Below, in pieces: positions 1 through 7,081 of a stretch of 8,526 nt of DNA. Positions within the stretch are counted from its first letter, which is position 1, and the number at the start of each line of letters is the position of its first letter. Under the pieces are notes generated by a model, which ran no database searches, was not told where the DNA came from, and worked only from the letters and a program-made list of their open reading frames with translations. Source of the stretch: CAYRIF01 sp964424205 (lineage in GTDB: Bacteria > Bacteroidota > Bacteroidia > Cytophagales > Cyclobacteriaceae); NCBI GenBank assembly GCA_964424205.1, contig CAYRIF010000162.1:1-8526 (forward strand), read 5' to 3'. Both the position numbers and the translations under genes were made by a program.

Positions 1-69
1 CTTGTTTTGATAATACTTCTTTTTGAAAGCATTAAGTTTGGTGATAAGGATGTTTTCCTGTTTGGACAT
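1..69 (-). CDS. 5' end of a truncated gene, possibly a DUF4175-type membrane protein
   Basis: An ATG at 67-69 on the minus strand opens a frame that stays open for 23 codons to the left edge. The visible peptide begins MSKQENILITKLNAFKKKYY. It is lysine-rich, has an amphipathic pattern and shows no signal peptide. From memory, the pattern 'ILI-KL-AF--KYY-N' resembles the N-terminus of the large Bacteroidota DUF4175 membrane proteins, which run into a transmembrane segment soon after this point. That match is recall, not a search. A good -7 promoter box lies 27 nt upstream of the ATG (96-103), which supports this as a real start. No Shine-Dalgarno is evident. The product name is tentative because the rest of the gene is outside the window. 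Confidence 0.55.
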   Translation of the reverse strand, partial: MSKQENILITKLNAFKKKYYQNK

Positions 70-95
70 TCTTTATTATAACAATAAAAGCTAAA

Positions 96-103
96 CAAAA
101 TTA
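96..103 (-). promoter_or_regulatory. Bacteroidota-type -7 box for the gene at the left edge
   Basis: Read on the minus strand this is TAATTTTG, a full match to the Bacteroidota -7 consensus TAnnTTTG. It sits 27 nt upstream of the ATG at 69. No clear TTG -33 element is found about 19 nt further upstream, so the call rests on the -7 match and its position. Confidence 0.45.
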
Positions 104-164
104 TAGAATACTTTTATCTAAATACTATAAACTGAAAATAAAGCAATTTTGTTGTCTATATGAT

Positions 165-1082
165 TTATACGGTTAGCGGAGAAAAACGCAAAATCCCACC
201 AAATTTATCAACAACGAGTGTTGTTTTTCTAGAAACCAGTAATGCAAAATTATTAGGTTCATGCCCAACAGGAAATCCAAAACAGATCGGATAACCAAAT
301 TCTTCGGTATGTTCCGCGATTATTTCATAGGCACTTTTTCCGAACGGGACAGCCTTGTCATCCTTACAGTCAGAGAAATGACCAACGATTAGCCCAGCGA
401 GCTTTTCTAACTTACCTGCCCTTTTCATTTGTACCATCATCCGGTCAAGGCGGTATAAATATTCATCCACATCCTCAATGAACAAGATTTTTCCATCGGT
501 ATCCACATCAGAATCTGTACCAATCAAATGACATAATAATGACAGGTTTCCCCCGACTAAGCGCCCTTCTCCCTTTCCTTTTACATTTAAGGCGTTGGGC
601 TTGACAATGTATTCAATGGACTCGCCAAAAACTATTTTTCTTAAACTTTCTACCGCTTCTTTTGTCCCCCTTTTTCCAAAAAGTGTCGGCATAATACCAT
701 GGATACTTTCAATGCTCAAATTATGAAGGTGGCTAAGCAAAGCAGTGATGTCGCTAAAGCCAATGACCCATTTTGGGTTTTTCATTAACGCAGAAAAATC
801 AATGGCATCAATTATTCTTGTGGTGCCATAACCACCACGTACACAAAAAATCGCCTTGATACTTTCATCATTCGCCATTTTTTGGAAGTCTGCCGTTCTT
901 TGTCTGTCCGTTCCTGCAAACTGATGGTGCTGTGCAAAGAGGTTTTTACCCAACACTACCTGTAAACCCCACTGCTCAAATATTTCAAGGGCTTTTTCAA
1001 TACCATTTTCGGGTATTTTTTTTCCAGGTGCGACAATAGCGATTTTATCATTTGGTTTTAAGGGTCTTGGCTGACGAGTCAT
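165..1082 (-). CDS. LD-carboxypeptidase, peptidase family S66 (LdcA/MccF-like)
   Basis: This 305-residue protein has the usual length for S66 serine peptidases. Characterised LdcA enzymes remove the terminal D-alanine from murein tetrapeptides in the cytoplasm during cell-wall recycling; MccF relatives cleave microcin C-type peptide-nucleotides. No signal peptide is seen, which fits a cytoplasmic enzyme. Visible features: the N-terminal 'KIAIVAPG' strand (13-20), 'FCVRGGYGTTRIID' (79-92), the nucleophile motif GFSD with Ser110 (108-111), 'GRLVGGNLSLL' (173-183), the catalytic Glu203 in 'FIEDVDE' (201-207) and His274 in 'GFPVGHEPNN' (269-278). The Ser-Glu-His triad is therefore complete and the enzyme should be active. 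The ATG at 1082 puts the N-terminus at the family's normal position. It lies 79 nt after the stop of the phosphatase gene on the same strand, with a hairpin between. Recycling LdcA is more likely than MccF, but sequence alone does not settle this. Confidence 0.92.
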   Translation of the reverse strand: MTRQPRPLKPNDKIAIVAPGKKIPENGIEKALEIFEQWGLQVVLGKNLFAQHHQFAGTDRQRTADFQKMANDESIKAIFCVRGGYGTTRIIDAIDFSALMKNPKWVIGFSDITALLSHLHNLSIESIHGIMPTLFGKRGTKEAVESLRKIVFGESIEYIVKPNALNVKGKGEGRLVGGNLSLLCHLIGTDSDVDTDGKILFIEDVDEYLYRLDRMMVQMKRAGKLEKLAGLIVGHFSDCKDDKAVPFGKSAYEIIAEHTEEFGYPICFGFPVGHEPNNFALLVSRKTTLVVDKFGGILRFSPLTV

Positions 1083-1114
1083 TTTTATAATTTTAAAATG
1101 GTATAACTTAGAGC

Positions 1115-1137
1115 TAGTAGGTTTTCAAAACCTACTA
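1115..1137. repeat. 11-bp perfect inverted repeat between phosphatase and LD-carboxypeptidase genes
   Basis: The arms TAGTAGGTTTT (1115-1125) and AAAACCTACTA (1127-1137) are exact reverse complements around a single base. In RNA the innermost pairs must open, leaving a stem of roughly 9-10 bp. It lies just after the phosphatase stop codon and may end or protect that transcript. No uridine tract follows directly on the minus strand, so it is not a classical intrinsic terminator. Its core AGGTTTT/AAAACCT is shared with the larger inverted repeat at 2563-2637, suggesting one interspersed palindrome family. Confidence 0.7.
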
Positions 1138-1161
1138 AGGTCTTTCACCGAATAAAGGGTT

Positions 1162-2496
1162 TCATTCTACCTCCTTCAAATCTTTGGCACAAATTTCTCT
1201 TTCCCACAATTTTTTCCCAGAAGAACCTTTCACTATAAATTTCAATTTACGGTCTTGTCGCGGTCCGCTGACCTCAATAATGCCATAATTTTTTTCGTTG
1301 ACCAGCGTCCCTTCCACATAGTATTTATTGGGATTGTCTTTAATAGCATATACCCCAGAGGTAAAAGGCGAAACGGTAAAGTCATAAAAGGGATAGCCGC
1401 TTGTTGCGTCTTTGGAAAGCTCGGTATGATGTACATCGCCACTGATGAATACAACACCGGGCACTTTTGCAGCTCTGATAGCCTTTAATAGCCGTGTTTT
1501 TTCTTCACCATAGGTTGAATATTTTTCAAAGCTCACATCAGAGTTGAGCACCTGTCCGCCGATAACAATAAATTTGAAACTCGCCCTACTAAAAATAAGC
1601 GCATCAATCAACCATTGGAACTGCGCCTCACCAAGCATCGTTCTTTCCCCATCTTTTCGGTTGTTTGGTGTTCTGAAATACCGGTTGTCCAGCATAAAGA
1701 ACTGTACATCATTCCAAAAAAAAGTGTTGGTGGTTCCTCCTTGTCCTGTCAAGTTCGTATTATTATTTCCCCAAAACAAATTGAAGGCTTCTTCGGTCAT
1801 GTTTTTTCCCCAGTACGAGCGATCTGAATCATTTGGGCCATAATCGTGGTCATCCCAAATGGCATAATGATGGGTTGACCCAAGCAGGGGTTGCATTTCT
1901 TTTAGCGACCGTGTGTGGGTATAGCGGTGCATAATTCCTGTTCTACTATTCCAATCGGCTTCTCGCAAATAAACATTGTCACCTAACCAAAGCATAAAAT
2001 CAGGATTTTCTTTGTGCATACTTTCAAAAATTTCATAACCGGTTCCATAAGGTTTTCCCGGACGGTCATATTTTTCTTCGTTGATATACGTGCCGCTCCC
2101 CATAACAAATTTGAAAGCTGGCGGATCGGTACGGTATTGCCACAATGGCTGCGACTGAAAAGACAAGGCATAAGGGCGCTCAACGACTTTGCCATTAAGG
2201 AATAACTGATATTCATAATTGATGCCAGGCTTCAAAGAATCGGCAATCAGCTTGGCAACAAATACGAGGTGTTTATTCGTTGTAATTTCTTCGGTAAAAT
2301 ATTTTCTATCCACATTCTTTTTATCCCAATACTGAAATTTAACAGCACATGCTTTGGTAGTTTGCACCCACAGTAATGCTTCTTTCATGGTGGAGTAACC
2401 TACCATAGGACCAGATTTTAGTAGAGATGATTGTGCTGTAGCCGTTTCTAAAAAGAGCAGGGATATTATTACAAGGAGGAATTTTTTTTTGTTCAT
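1162..2496 (-). CDS. Exported PhoD-like metallophosphatase (alkaline phosphatase D family)
   Basis: The 444-residue protein starts with a Sec signal peptide: a lysine-rich n-region, a hydrophobic stretch at about 6-16 and probable cleavage near ATA-Q (20-22), so it should act outside the cytoplasmic membrane. Residues 28-115 resemble the beta-rich N-terminal PhoD domain ('SGPMVGYSTMKEALLWVQ'). The rest is the metallophosphatase domain: 'DFMLWLGDNVYLRE' (166-179) with Asp173, Asn174 and Tyr176; 'WDDHDYGPND' (214-223); 'FFMLDNRYFR' (266-275); 'VIGGQV' (311-316); 'ISGDVHHTEL' (351-360) with the His pair 356-357. PhoD enzymes use these residues to bind Ca and Fe and hydrolyse phosphomono- and diesters. 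At 133-135 the sequence is G-S-G, where I expect G-S-C; the cysteine binds iron in characterised PhoD. Substrate is unknown. The ATG at 2496 is preceded by a plausible promoter. It is divergent from recJ. Confidence 0.9.
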   Translation of the reverse strand: MNKKKFLLVIISLLFLETATAQSSLLKSGPMVGYSTMKEALLWVQTTKACAVKFQYWDKKNVDRKYFTEEITTNKHLVFVAKLIADSLKPGINYEYQLFLNGKVVERPYALSFQSQPLWQYRTDPPAFKFVMGSGTYINEEKYDRPGKPYGTGYEIFESMHKENPDFMLWLGDNVYLREADWNSRTGIMHRYTHTRSLKEMQPLLGSTHHYAIWDDHDYGPNDSDRSYWGKNMTEEAFNLFWGNNNTNLTGQGGTTNTFFWNDVQFFMLDNRYFRTPNNRKDGERTMLGEAQFQWLIDALIFSRASFKFIVIGGQVLNSDVSFEKYSTYGEEKTRLLKAIRAAKVPGVVFISGDVHHTELSKDATSGYPFYDFTVSPFTSGVYAIKDNPNKYYVEGTLVNEKNYGIIEVSGPRQDRKLKFIVKGSSGKKLWEREICAKDLKEVE

Positions 2497-2519
2497 AGGT
2501 TTTATTTTTTTTATTAATA

Positions 2520-2527
2520 CAAATATC
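2520..2527 (-). promoter_or_regulatory. Candidate -7 box for the PhoD-like gene
   Basis: Read on the minus strand this is GATATTTG, differing from TAnnTTTG only at the first base. It ends 23 nt before the ATG at 2496. A TTA, not the preferred TTG, lies about 20 nt upstream. The leader between it and the ATG is almost pure A/T, as is common for translation starts in this phylum. Confidence 0.35.
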
Positions 2528-2562
2528 CTATTTCTTTTCGAGAAACCTAATAAACGGAAATG

Positions 2563-2637
2563 TATTCTATACCTGACAGGTTTTTACACCTACGCCAAGG
2601 CTACGGTGTACAGGGAAAACCTGTCAGGTATAGAATA
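2563..2637. repeat. 22-bp perfect inverted repeat with nested inner stem
   Basis: The arms at 2563-2584 and 2616-2637 are exact reverse complements over 22 bp; their core is ACCTGACAGGTTTT facing AAAACCTGTCAGGT. The 31-nt spacer holds a second inverted repeat, TACACC (2585-2590) with GGTGTA (2605-2610), and inside that GCC-AA-GGC (2594-2601). Each arm also contains CCTGACAGG/CCTGTCAGG, itself nearly palindromic. The element fills much of the 193-nt gap between the divergent phosphatase and recJ genes. It could be an interspersed palindromic repeat or a regulatory stem-loop in the recJ leader. There is no transposase and no obvious target-site duplication. Confidence 0.85.
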
Positions 2638-2689
2638 TTCAACCAAATCTTTCCCGCTTAAACAGATATTACCTAATTTCACCGTAACT

Positions 2690-4384
2690 ATGGAAAAACG
2701 ATGGGTTTTTAAAGAACAACCAACGGCAGCGCAAGTCAAAAGCCTTGCGGAATCAATAAACGTGAGCGGTGTGCTGTCATCATTATTACTGCAACGAAAC
2801 ATTGTAGATTTTGAACAGGCGAAATGTTTTTTTCGCCCAAAATTAGACATGCTCCATGACCCGTTTTTAATGATGGACATGGACAGGGCGGTGGAGAGAA
2901 TCAACCGCGCCATTCAGAAAAATCAAAAAATACTGGTTTATGGGGATTATGATGTGGACGGCACAACATCGGTCGCTTTGGTGTATGATTTCCTTCGAAA
3001 CATTCATGAACACGTTAATTTTTACATTCCAGACCGCTACACAGAAGGGTATGGAATTTCTCTCAAGGGAATTGACTATGCCGATGATAATAATTTTGAG
3101 CTAATCATCAGTTTGGATTGTGGCATCAAAGCCATTGATAAAGTTGCTTATGCCAATGAAAAAAACATTGATTTTATCATTTGCGATCATCACCGTCCAG
3201 GCGATGAGCTCCCAGCAGCCCATGCTGTTTTAGACCCAAAAAGAAATGACTGTTCCTATCCGTTTGACGAACTTTCAGGTTGTGGTGTTGGTTTCAAACT
3301 GATGCAAGCTTTGTGCATTCAAAATGAAATACCCATTAAAAATCTTTACGAATACTTAGATTTAGTAGCAGTGAGTATTGCCGCCGATATTGTTCCTATT
3401 GTAGGGGAAAACAGGGTGTTGGCACATTACGGACTAAAAAAATTAAACGCAAATCCGAGCGTTGGGCTACAAGCGCTTATGAATATTTCAGGAAAAAAAA
3501 ATAATTATGATATCACGTCTGTGGTTTTCACCATCGGACCGAGGATTAATGCGGCAGGAAGAATTAGTCATGCAGGCGCTTCGGTGGATTTGCTTGTTAA
3601 TGGCAATACAGAAGTAGCGGCGGGACTTGCCTCGAAAATCAATGCGCATAATATAGAAAGAAGGGGTTTGGATACGATGATTTCTGAAGAAGCCTTTCGT
3701 ATGATAGCAGGCGGAGATGAGAAAAAAAAATCAACCGTTTTGTTCAAAAAAGATTGGCATAAAGGAGTGATTGGCATTGTGGCGTCCCGGTGTATTGAAA
3801 AATCATATAAGCCCACCATTATTTTAACTGAATCAAATAACAGGGCAACAGGTTCTGCCCGATCGGTTCGGGGATTTGATGTGTATGAGGCAATTGCCGC
3901 ATGTTCCGATTTACTGGAGCAGTTTGGCGGACATAAATATGCAGCGGGGCTCACACTTCCGCTAGAAAACGTGAAATTATTCCAAGAAAAATTTGAGGCA
4001 ATAGTGTCAAGTACCATTACCGAAGAGCAGTTGGTGCCACAAATTGATATTGACCAAAAAATAGACCTAGACATTATCACACAAAAGTTTTTCAGCGTGC
4101 TCAATCAGATGGCTCCTTTTGGCCCACAAAATATGAGCCCGATTTTTGCTACAGATAATATTGTTGCCACACAGCTGAAAAAATTGAGAGGTGACCACGT
4201 AAAATTTACCACCAAACAAGAAGGTGTAGATCAGACCTTTGTAGCCATTGGTTTTGGTTTTGGTAAATATTTTGACCTGCTCAGTAGTGGCATGAGTTTT
4301 AGCATTGCTTATACTGTGGAGGAAAACGATTATTTAGGAAATAAATCATTACAATTGTATTTGAAAGATATAAAATTTGATTGA
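2690..4384 (+). CDS. recJ: Single-stranded-DNA-specific exonuclease RecJ
   Basis: RecJ degrades single-stranded DNA 5' to 3' in recombination and mismatch or base-excision repair, in the cytoplasm. The 564 residues carry the DHH-phosphoesterase motifs: 'YGDYDVDGTTS' (84-94), Asp143 in 'SLDCG', 'CDHHRPG' (165-171) and 'AADIVP' (231-236) with Asp233. The DHHA1 domain follows with 'GSARSVRGFDVYEA' (388-401) and 'FGGHKYAAG' (412-420), then the C-terminal OB-like domain with 'MAPFGPQN' (474-481). Metal-binding residues are intact and the length matches bacterial RecJ. The frame is open back to an ATG at 2489, but that extension would translate the inverted repeat and overlap the phosphatase start; the RecJ-like sequence begins with MEKRWVFK at 2690, so I chose that start. 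The stop codon overlaps the lptB start by one base, implying translational coupling. Confidence 0.96.
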   Translation: MEKRWVFKEQPTAAQVKSLAESINVSGVLSSLLLQRNIVDFEQAKCFFRPKLDMLHDPFLMMDMDRAVERINRAIQKNQKILVYGDYDVDGTTSVALVYDFLRNIHEHVNFYIPDRYTEGYGISLKGIDYADDNNFELIISLDCGIKAIDKVAYANEKNIDFIICDHHRPGDELPAAHAVLDPKRNDCSYPFDELSGCGVGFKLMQALCIQNEIPIKNLYEYLDLVAVSIAADIVPIVGENRVLAHYGLKKLNANPSVGLQALMNISGKKNNYDITSVVFTIGPRINAAGRISHAGASVDLLVNGNTEVAAGLASKINAHNIERRGLDTMISEEAFRMIAGGDEKKKSTVLFKKDWHKGVIGIVASRCIEKSYKPTIILTESNNRATGSARSVRGFDVYEAIAACSDLLEQFGGHKYAAGLTLPLENVKLFQEKFEAIVSSTITEEQLVPQIDIDQKIDLDIITQKFFSVLNQMAPFGPQNMSPIFATDNIVATQLKKLRGDHVKFTTKQEGVDQTFVAIGFGFGKYFDLLSSGMSFSIAYTVEENDYLGNKSLQLYLKDIKFD

Positions 4385-5121
4385 TGCAGGTACTAAGAGC
4401 AGACAACATCGTAAAAACATATAGTAAGCGAACCGTGGTTGACCATGTTTCAGTAACGGTTAATCAAGGAGAAATCGTGGGCTTGTTGGGGCCAAATGGC
4501 GCTGGAAAAACAACCACTTTTTATACTATCGTAGGCTTGGTAAAACCAAATGAGGGAAAAATTTTCTTAAACGATGAGGACATTACCGACTTACCAATGT
4601 ATCGGCGGGCGCAAAAAGGAATCGGCTATTTAGCGCAAGAAGCATCTGTGTTTAGGGGGCTTACCGTGGAAGAAAATATTTTGGCGGTTTTGGAAATGCA
4701 AAAGGGAATTAGCAAGGCAGAACAGCGGCAAAGAACAGAAAATCTCTTGGAGGAATTCAGCTTGACGCATGTTCGAAAAAACTTAGGCGTTGTATTGTCG
4801 GGTGGAGAAAGACGACGAACAGAGATTGCTCGGGCACTTGCTGTAAATCCAAATTTTGTGCTGCTTGATGAGCCGTTTGCCGGCGTTGACCCGATAGCGG
4901 TAGAAGAAATACAATCAATCGTTGCCAGGCTGAAAGATAAAAACATTGGCATCCTAATCACCGACCATAATGTGAATGAAACACTATCCATTACCGACAG
5001 GGCGTATATCATGACAGAGGGAAAACTCCTTAAATCTGGCACGGCGGAAGAACTTGCCGCAGATGAGCAAGTAAGGAGGGTTTACCTTGGGCAACACTTT
5101 GAGCTGAAAAGAAAAATTTGA
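4384..5121 (+). CDS. lptB: LPS export ABC transporter ATP-binding protein LptB
   Basis: LptB is the cytoplasmic ATPase that, with LptF and LptG, powers extraction of lipopolysaccharide from the inner membrane into the Lpt bridge. At 245 residues it has the standard length. Visible motifs: Walker A GPNGAGKTT (36-44), Q-loop Gln85 in 'YLAQEASVF', Phe90-Arg91 where E. coli LptB contacts the coupling helices, signature LSGGE (138-142), Walker B 'VLLDEPFAGVDP' (159-170) with catalytic Glu163, and switch His195 in 'TDHNV'. 'RRVYLGQHF' near the C-terminus is also typical of LptB. The ATG at 4384 shares its A with the recJ TGA; a TTG one codon earlier is also in frame but is an unlikely start. The other lpt genes are not in the window. 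Confidence 0.96.
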   Translation: MQVLRADNIVKTYSKRTVVDHVSVTVNQGEIVGLLGPNGAGKTTTFYTIVGLVKPNEGKIFLNDEDITDLPMYRRAQKGIGYLAQEASVFRGLTVEENILAVLEMQKGISKAEQRQRTENLLEEFSLTHVRKNLGVVLSGGERRRTEIARALAVNPNFVLLDEPFAGVDPIAVEEIQSIVARLKDKNIGILITDHNVNETLSITDRAYIMTEGKLLKSGTAEELAADEQVRRVYLGQHFELKRKI

Positions 5122-5213
5122 ATCACAACACGTTTTTTAATACCTTCTTTCTCGAATATTGAGGCGGCGGACTATGATTGGTATTTTACTTTTTGCGAAA
5201 ACTTGCTTTAGAG

Positions 5214-5233
5214 ATTCCTGCCTGCGCAGGAAT
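5214..5233. repeat. Short hairpin repeat 'ATTCCTGC/GCAGGAAT', possible lptB terminator
   Basis: ATTCCTGC (5214-5221), a 4-nt loop and GCAGGAAT (5226-5233) form a perfect 8-bp stem, followed by GACG and a T-rich stretch (5238-5252). It lies 93 nt after the lptB stop. From memory, GAGATTCCTGCC-GCAGGAATGACG is a very common interspersed repeat in many Gram-negative genomes. Stem plus T-rich tail could also end the recJ-lptB transcript, but the tail is interrupted and offset from the stem. Confidence 0.6.
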
Positions 5234-5329
5234 GACGTTTTACTTTTACTTAAAATCCCGAACTATGTCCACCCGTTTAATACTAAGGAATTAAGGCTTC
5301 ACCACTAATTTTAAAGAGCTATATTTCTA

Positions 5330-5406
5330 AGCCCCAGAGGACTGATATGTTTGTAGCATGCTAATTTAGATTGTACCAGAGTACCGTAGGTACGGCATAG
5401 GAGAAG
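5330..5406. repeat. Pair of degenerate repeat units with palindromic cores
   Basis: Two stretches align at a 50-nt offset: 5330-5356 (AGCCCCAGAGGACTGATATG then TTTGTAG) and 5380-5406 (AGTACCGTAGGTACGGCATA then GGAGAAG). They share roughly half of their positions. The second contains the hairpin GTACC-GTA-GGTAC (5381-5393); the first ends beside the 10-bp palindrome TAGCATGCTA (5354-5363). From memory these resemble a family of Bacteroidota intergenic repeats with the core CCGTAGG followed by GACAT-TTTGTAG. They look like decayed copies. The function of that family is unknown to me. Confidence 0.5.
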
Positions 5407-5488
5407 AAACACAATAATTATTTCTATTATCAGAGGGGTTTAAAGAATTAAAAACGACGCCAAAATATAATTGCCCAACCTTTTTTGC

Positions 5489-5496
5489 TATCTTTA
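5489..5496 (+). promoter_or_regulatory. Weak candidate -7 box for the GH3 gene
   Basis: TATCTTTA matches TAnnTTTG except for the final base and lies 28 nt before the ATG at 5525. A TTG sits at 5471-5473, but the 15-nt spacing is shorter than the usual about 19 nt. This is a suggestion only. Confidence 0.25.
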
Positions 5497-5524
5497 TAAA
5501 CGGTTGTAAAACCAATTTTTAAAA

Positions 5525-7057
5525 ATGGCACTGATAAACTCTATACTAACTTGGGTAATGAAAAAAAGAATCCACGAAGTGGCGCTTTTTATGAAATACC
5601 CGCACGAGGTGCAGCAGGAACTTTTTACAGGACTTGTAGATGCCGCCAAAAACACGGAATATGGAAAGCAACATAGTTTCAACGAAATAAGGACCTATCA
5701 GCAATTTCAACACCAGGTACCCATTGTATCGTATGAAACAATTTTTCCGCTGATAGAAAGGTTGATGACAGGCGAGCAAAACATTTTGTGGCCCTCTGAT
5801 ATTAAATGGTTTGCCAAATCATCGGGTACTACCAATGCACGGAGTAAATTTATACCTGTTTCGCAAGAGGCGTTAGATGATTGTCATATTAAAGGAGGCA
5901 AAGACATGCTTTCTATTTATGTCAATAATTACCCGAATACAAAACTTTTTAACGGAAAAGGCCTGGCAATTGGTGGGAGCAATCAAATCAACCAGTTTGA
6001 TGAAAACGGCACGTCTTATTATGGAGATGTTTCGGCGGTAATTATGAAAAACCTGCCCCTATGGGCGCAGCTAGTGAGAACCCCAAAATTAGACATTGCG
6101 CTGATTGATGAGTGGGAGGAAAAAATTGAAAAAATGGCAACCATCACGGCGAAAGAAAATGTAACAAGTATTTCAGGTGTGCCTACGTGGACTATTTTGC
6201 TTTTGCAAAGGATATTAGAAATAACAGGCAAGGAAAATATATTAGAGGTTTGGCCAAATTTGGAATTGTTTGCGCACGGTGCTGTATCGTTTACACCGTA
6301 CCGCTCAGTGTTTAATACCATGATTCCTTCAGGGCAAATGCATTATTTGGAAACATACAATGCCTCGGAAGGTTTTTTTGGAATTCAAGACCAATCTGAC
6401 GGAGATGACATGTTGCTCATGCTTGATTATGGTATTTTTTACGAATTCATCCCGATTGATATTTACGGAAAAGAAAACGAAACAGCTATTCCTTTGGGCG
6501 AAGTAGAATTAGGAAAAATTTACGCACTCATCATCAGCACCAACGCAGGATTGTGGCGCTATAAAATTGGCGATACCATCATTTTTACTTCTTTGTATCC
6601 TTATCGGATAAAAATCAAGGGGCGTACCAAGCATTTTATCAATGCTTTTGGTGAGGAGCTGGTCATAGAAAATGCGGAAAGAGCCATAACCGATGCCTGC
6701 GCATTTACAGGAGCAGAAATTGACAACTATACAGCAGCGCCAAAGTATATTGAGTTTGGAAAAAAAGGCAGGCATGAATGGGTGATAGAATTTACCAAAG
6801 CGCCAAATGATTTTGAGGCATTTTGTGCGCACCTAGACGAAACACTACAGGAACTCAACTCAGACTATGCCGCCAAACGGTATAAAGACCTGGCTTTGGT
6901 AAAACCACTAATTCATAATGTCCCCAAAGGAACGTTTTACGAGTGGATGAAAAAAAGAGGCAAACTAGGCAGTCAAAACAAAGTCCCGCGCCTCTCCAAT
7001 ACCCGCGAATATATGGATGATATTTTGGAATTGGTGAAGGCTTCTTTGGTGGGGTAA
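5525..7057 (+). CDS. GH3 auxin-responsive promoter family protein (acyl-adenylating enzyme)
   Basis: The 510-residue protein belongs to the GH3 branch of the acyl-adenylate superfamily. Plant GH3 enzymes join amino acids to acyl acids such as jasmonate or auxin through an adenylate; the role of bacterial members is largely unknown. Visible motifs: the phosphate-binding loop 'KSSGTTNARSKFIP' (98-111), 'SISGVPTW' (215-222), the second nucleotide motif 'YNASEGFFGIQ' (278-288), 'LWRYKIGD' (343-350), and the hinge 'GRTKHFINAFGEEL' (366-379) leading into the C-terminal lid domain. No signal peptide or membrane segment is seen, so it should be cytoplasmic. The length is normal and the motifs are intact, so activity is expected. 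The ATG at 5525 gives a typical N-terminus with 'NTEYGKQHSF' at 43-52. It lies 403 nt after lptB on the same strand. Substrates cannot be read from the sequence. Confidence 0.93.
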   Translation: MALINSILTWVMKKRIHEVALFMKYPHEVQQELFTGLVDAAKNTEYGKQHSFNEIRTYQQFQHQVPIVSYETIFPLIERLMTGEQNILWPSDIKWFAKSSGTTNARSKFIPVSQEALDDCHIKGGKDMLSIYVNNYPNTKLFNGKGLAIGGSNQINQFDENGTSYYGDVSAVIMKNLPLWAQLVRTPKLDIALIDEWEEKIEKMATITAKENVTSISGVPTWTILLLQRILEITGKENILEVWPNLELFAHGAVSFTPYRSVFNTMIPSGQMHYLETYNASEGFFGIQDQSDGDDMLLMLDYGIFYEFIPIDIYGKENETAIPLGEVELGKIYALIISTNAGLWRYKIGDTIIFTSLYPYRIKIKGRTKHFINAFGEELVIENAERAITDACAFTGAEIDNYTAAPKYIEFGKKGRHEWVIEFTKAPNDFEAFCAHLDETLQELNSDYAAKRYKDLALVKPLIHNVPKGTFYEWMKKRGKLGSQNKVPRLSNTREYMDDILELVKASLVG

Positions 7058-7081
7058 GGAATGGAAAAGTACAATCTTTGT

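Larger units (their letters stand above)
5122..5524. other. 403-nt intergenic region with repeat elements
   Basis: No convincing coding sequence is present on either strand. The region holds an 8-bp hairpin (5214-5233), a pair of degenerate repeat units with palindromes (5330-5406) and a weak promoter-like box near the right end (5489-5496). The remaining sequence is AT-rich and shows no further clear structure. It ends at the GH3 gene start, so that gene probably has its own transcript and is not part of the recJ-lptB operon. Confidence 0.7.

Noticed and set aside
2489..2689. In-frame N-terminal extension of recJ starting at the ATG at 2489
   Set aside because: It would translate the inverted repeat, overlap the divergent phosphatase start, and add 67 residues unlike RecJ. 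The RecJ-like sequence begins at 2690.
3568..4104. 178-codon open frame on the minus strand inside recJ
   Set aside because: It lies wholly opposite a strongly supported gene, and its translation resembles no protein family I know.
4381..4383. TTG as an alternative lptB start
   Set aside because: The ATG immediately after it gives the standard LptB N-terminus; TTG adds only one residue.
5122..5524. Possible small RNA or riboswitch upstream of the GH3 gene
   Set aside because: The structures seen are explained by repeat-like palindromes; no conserved riboswitch core is recognisable.
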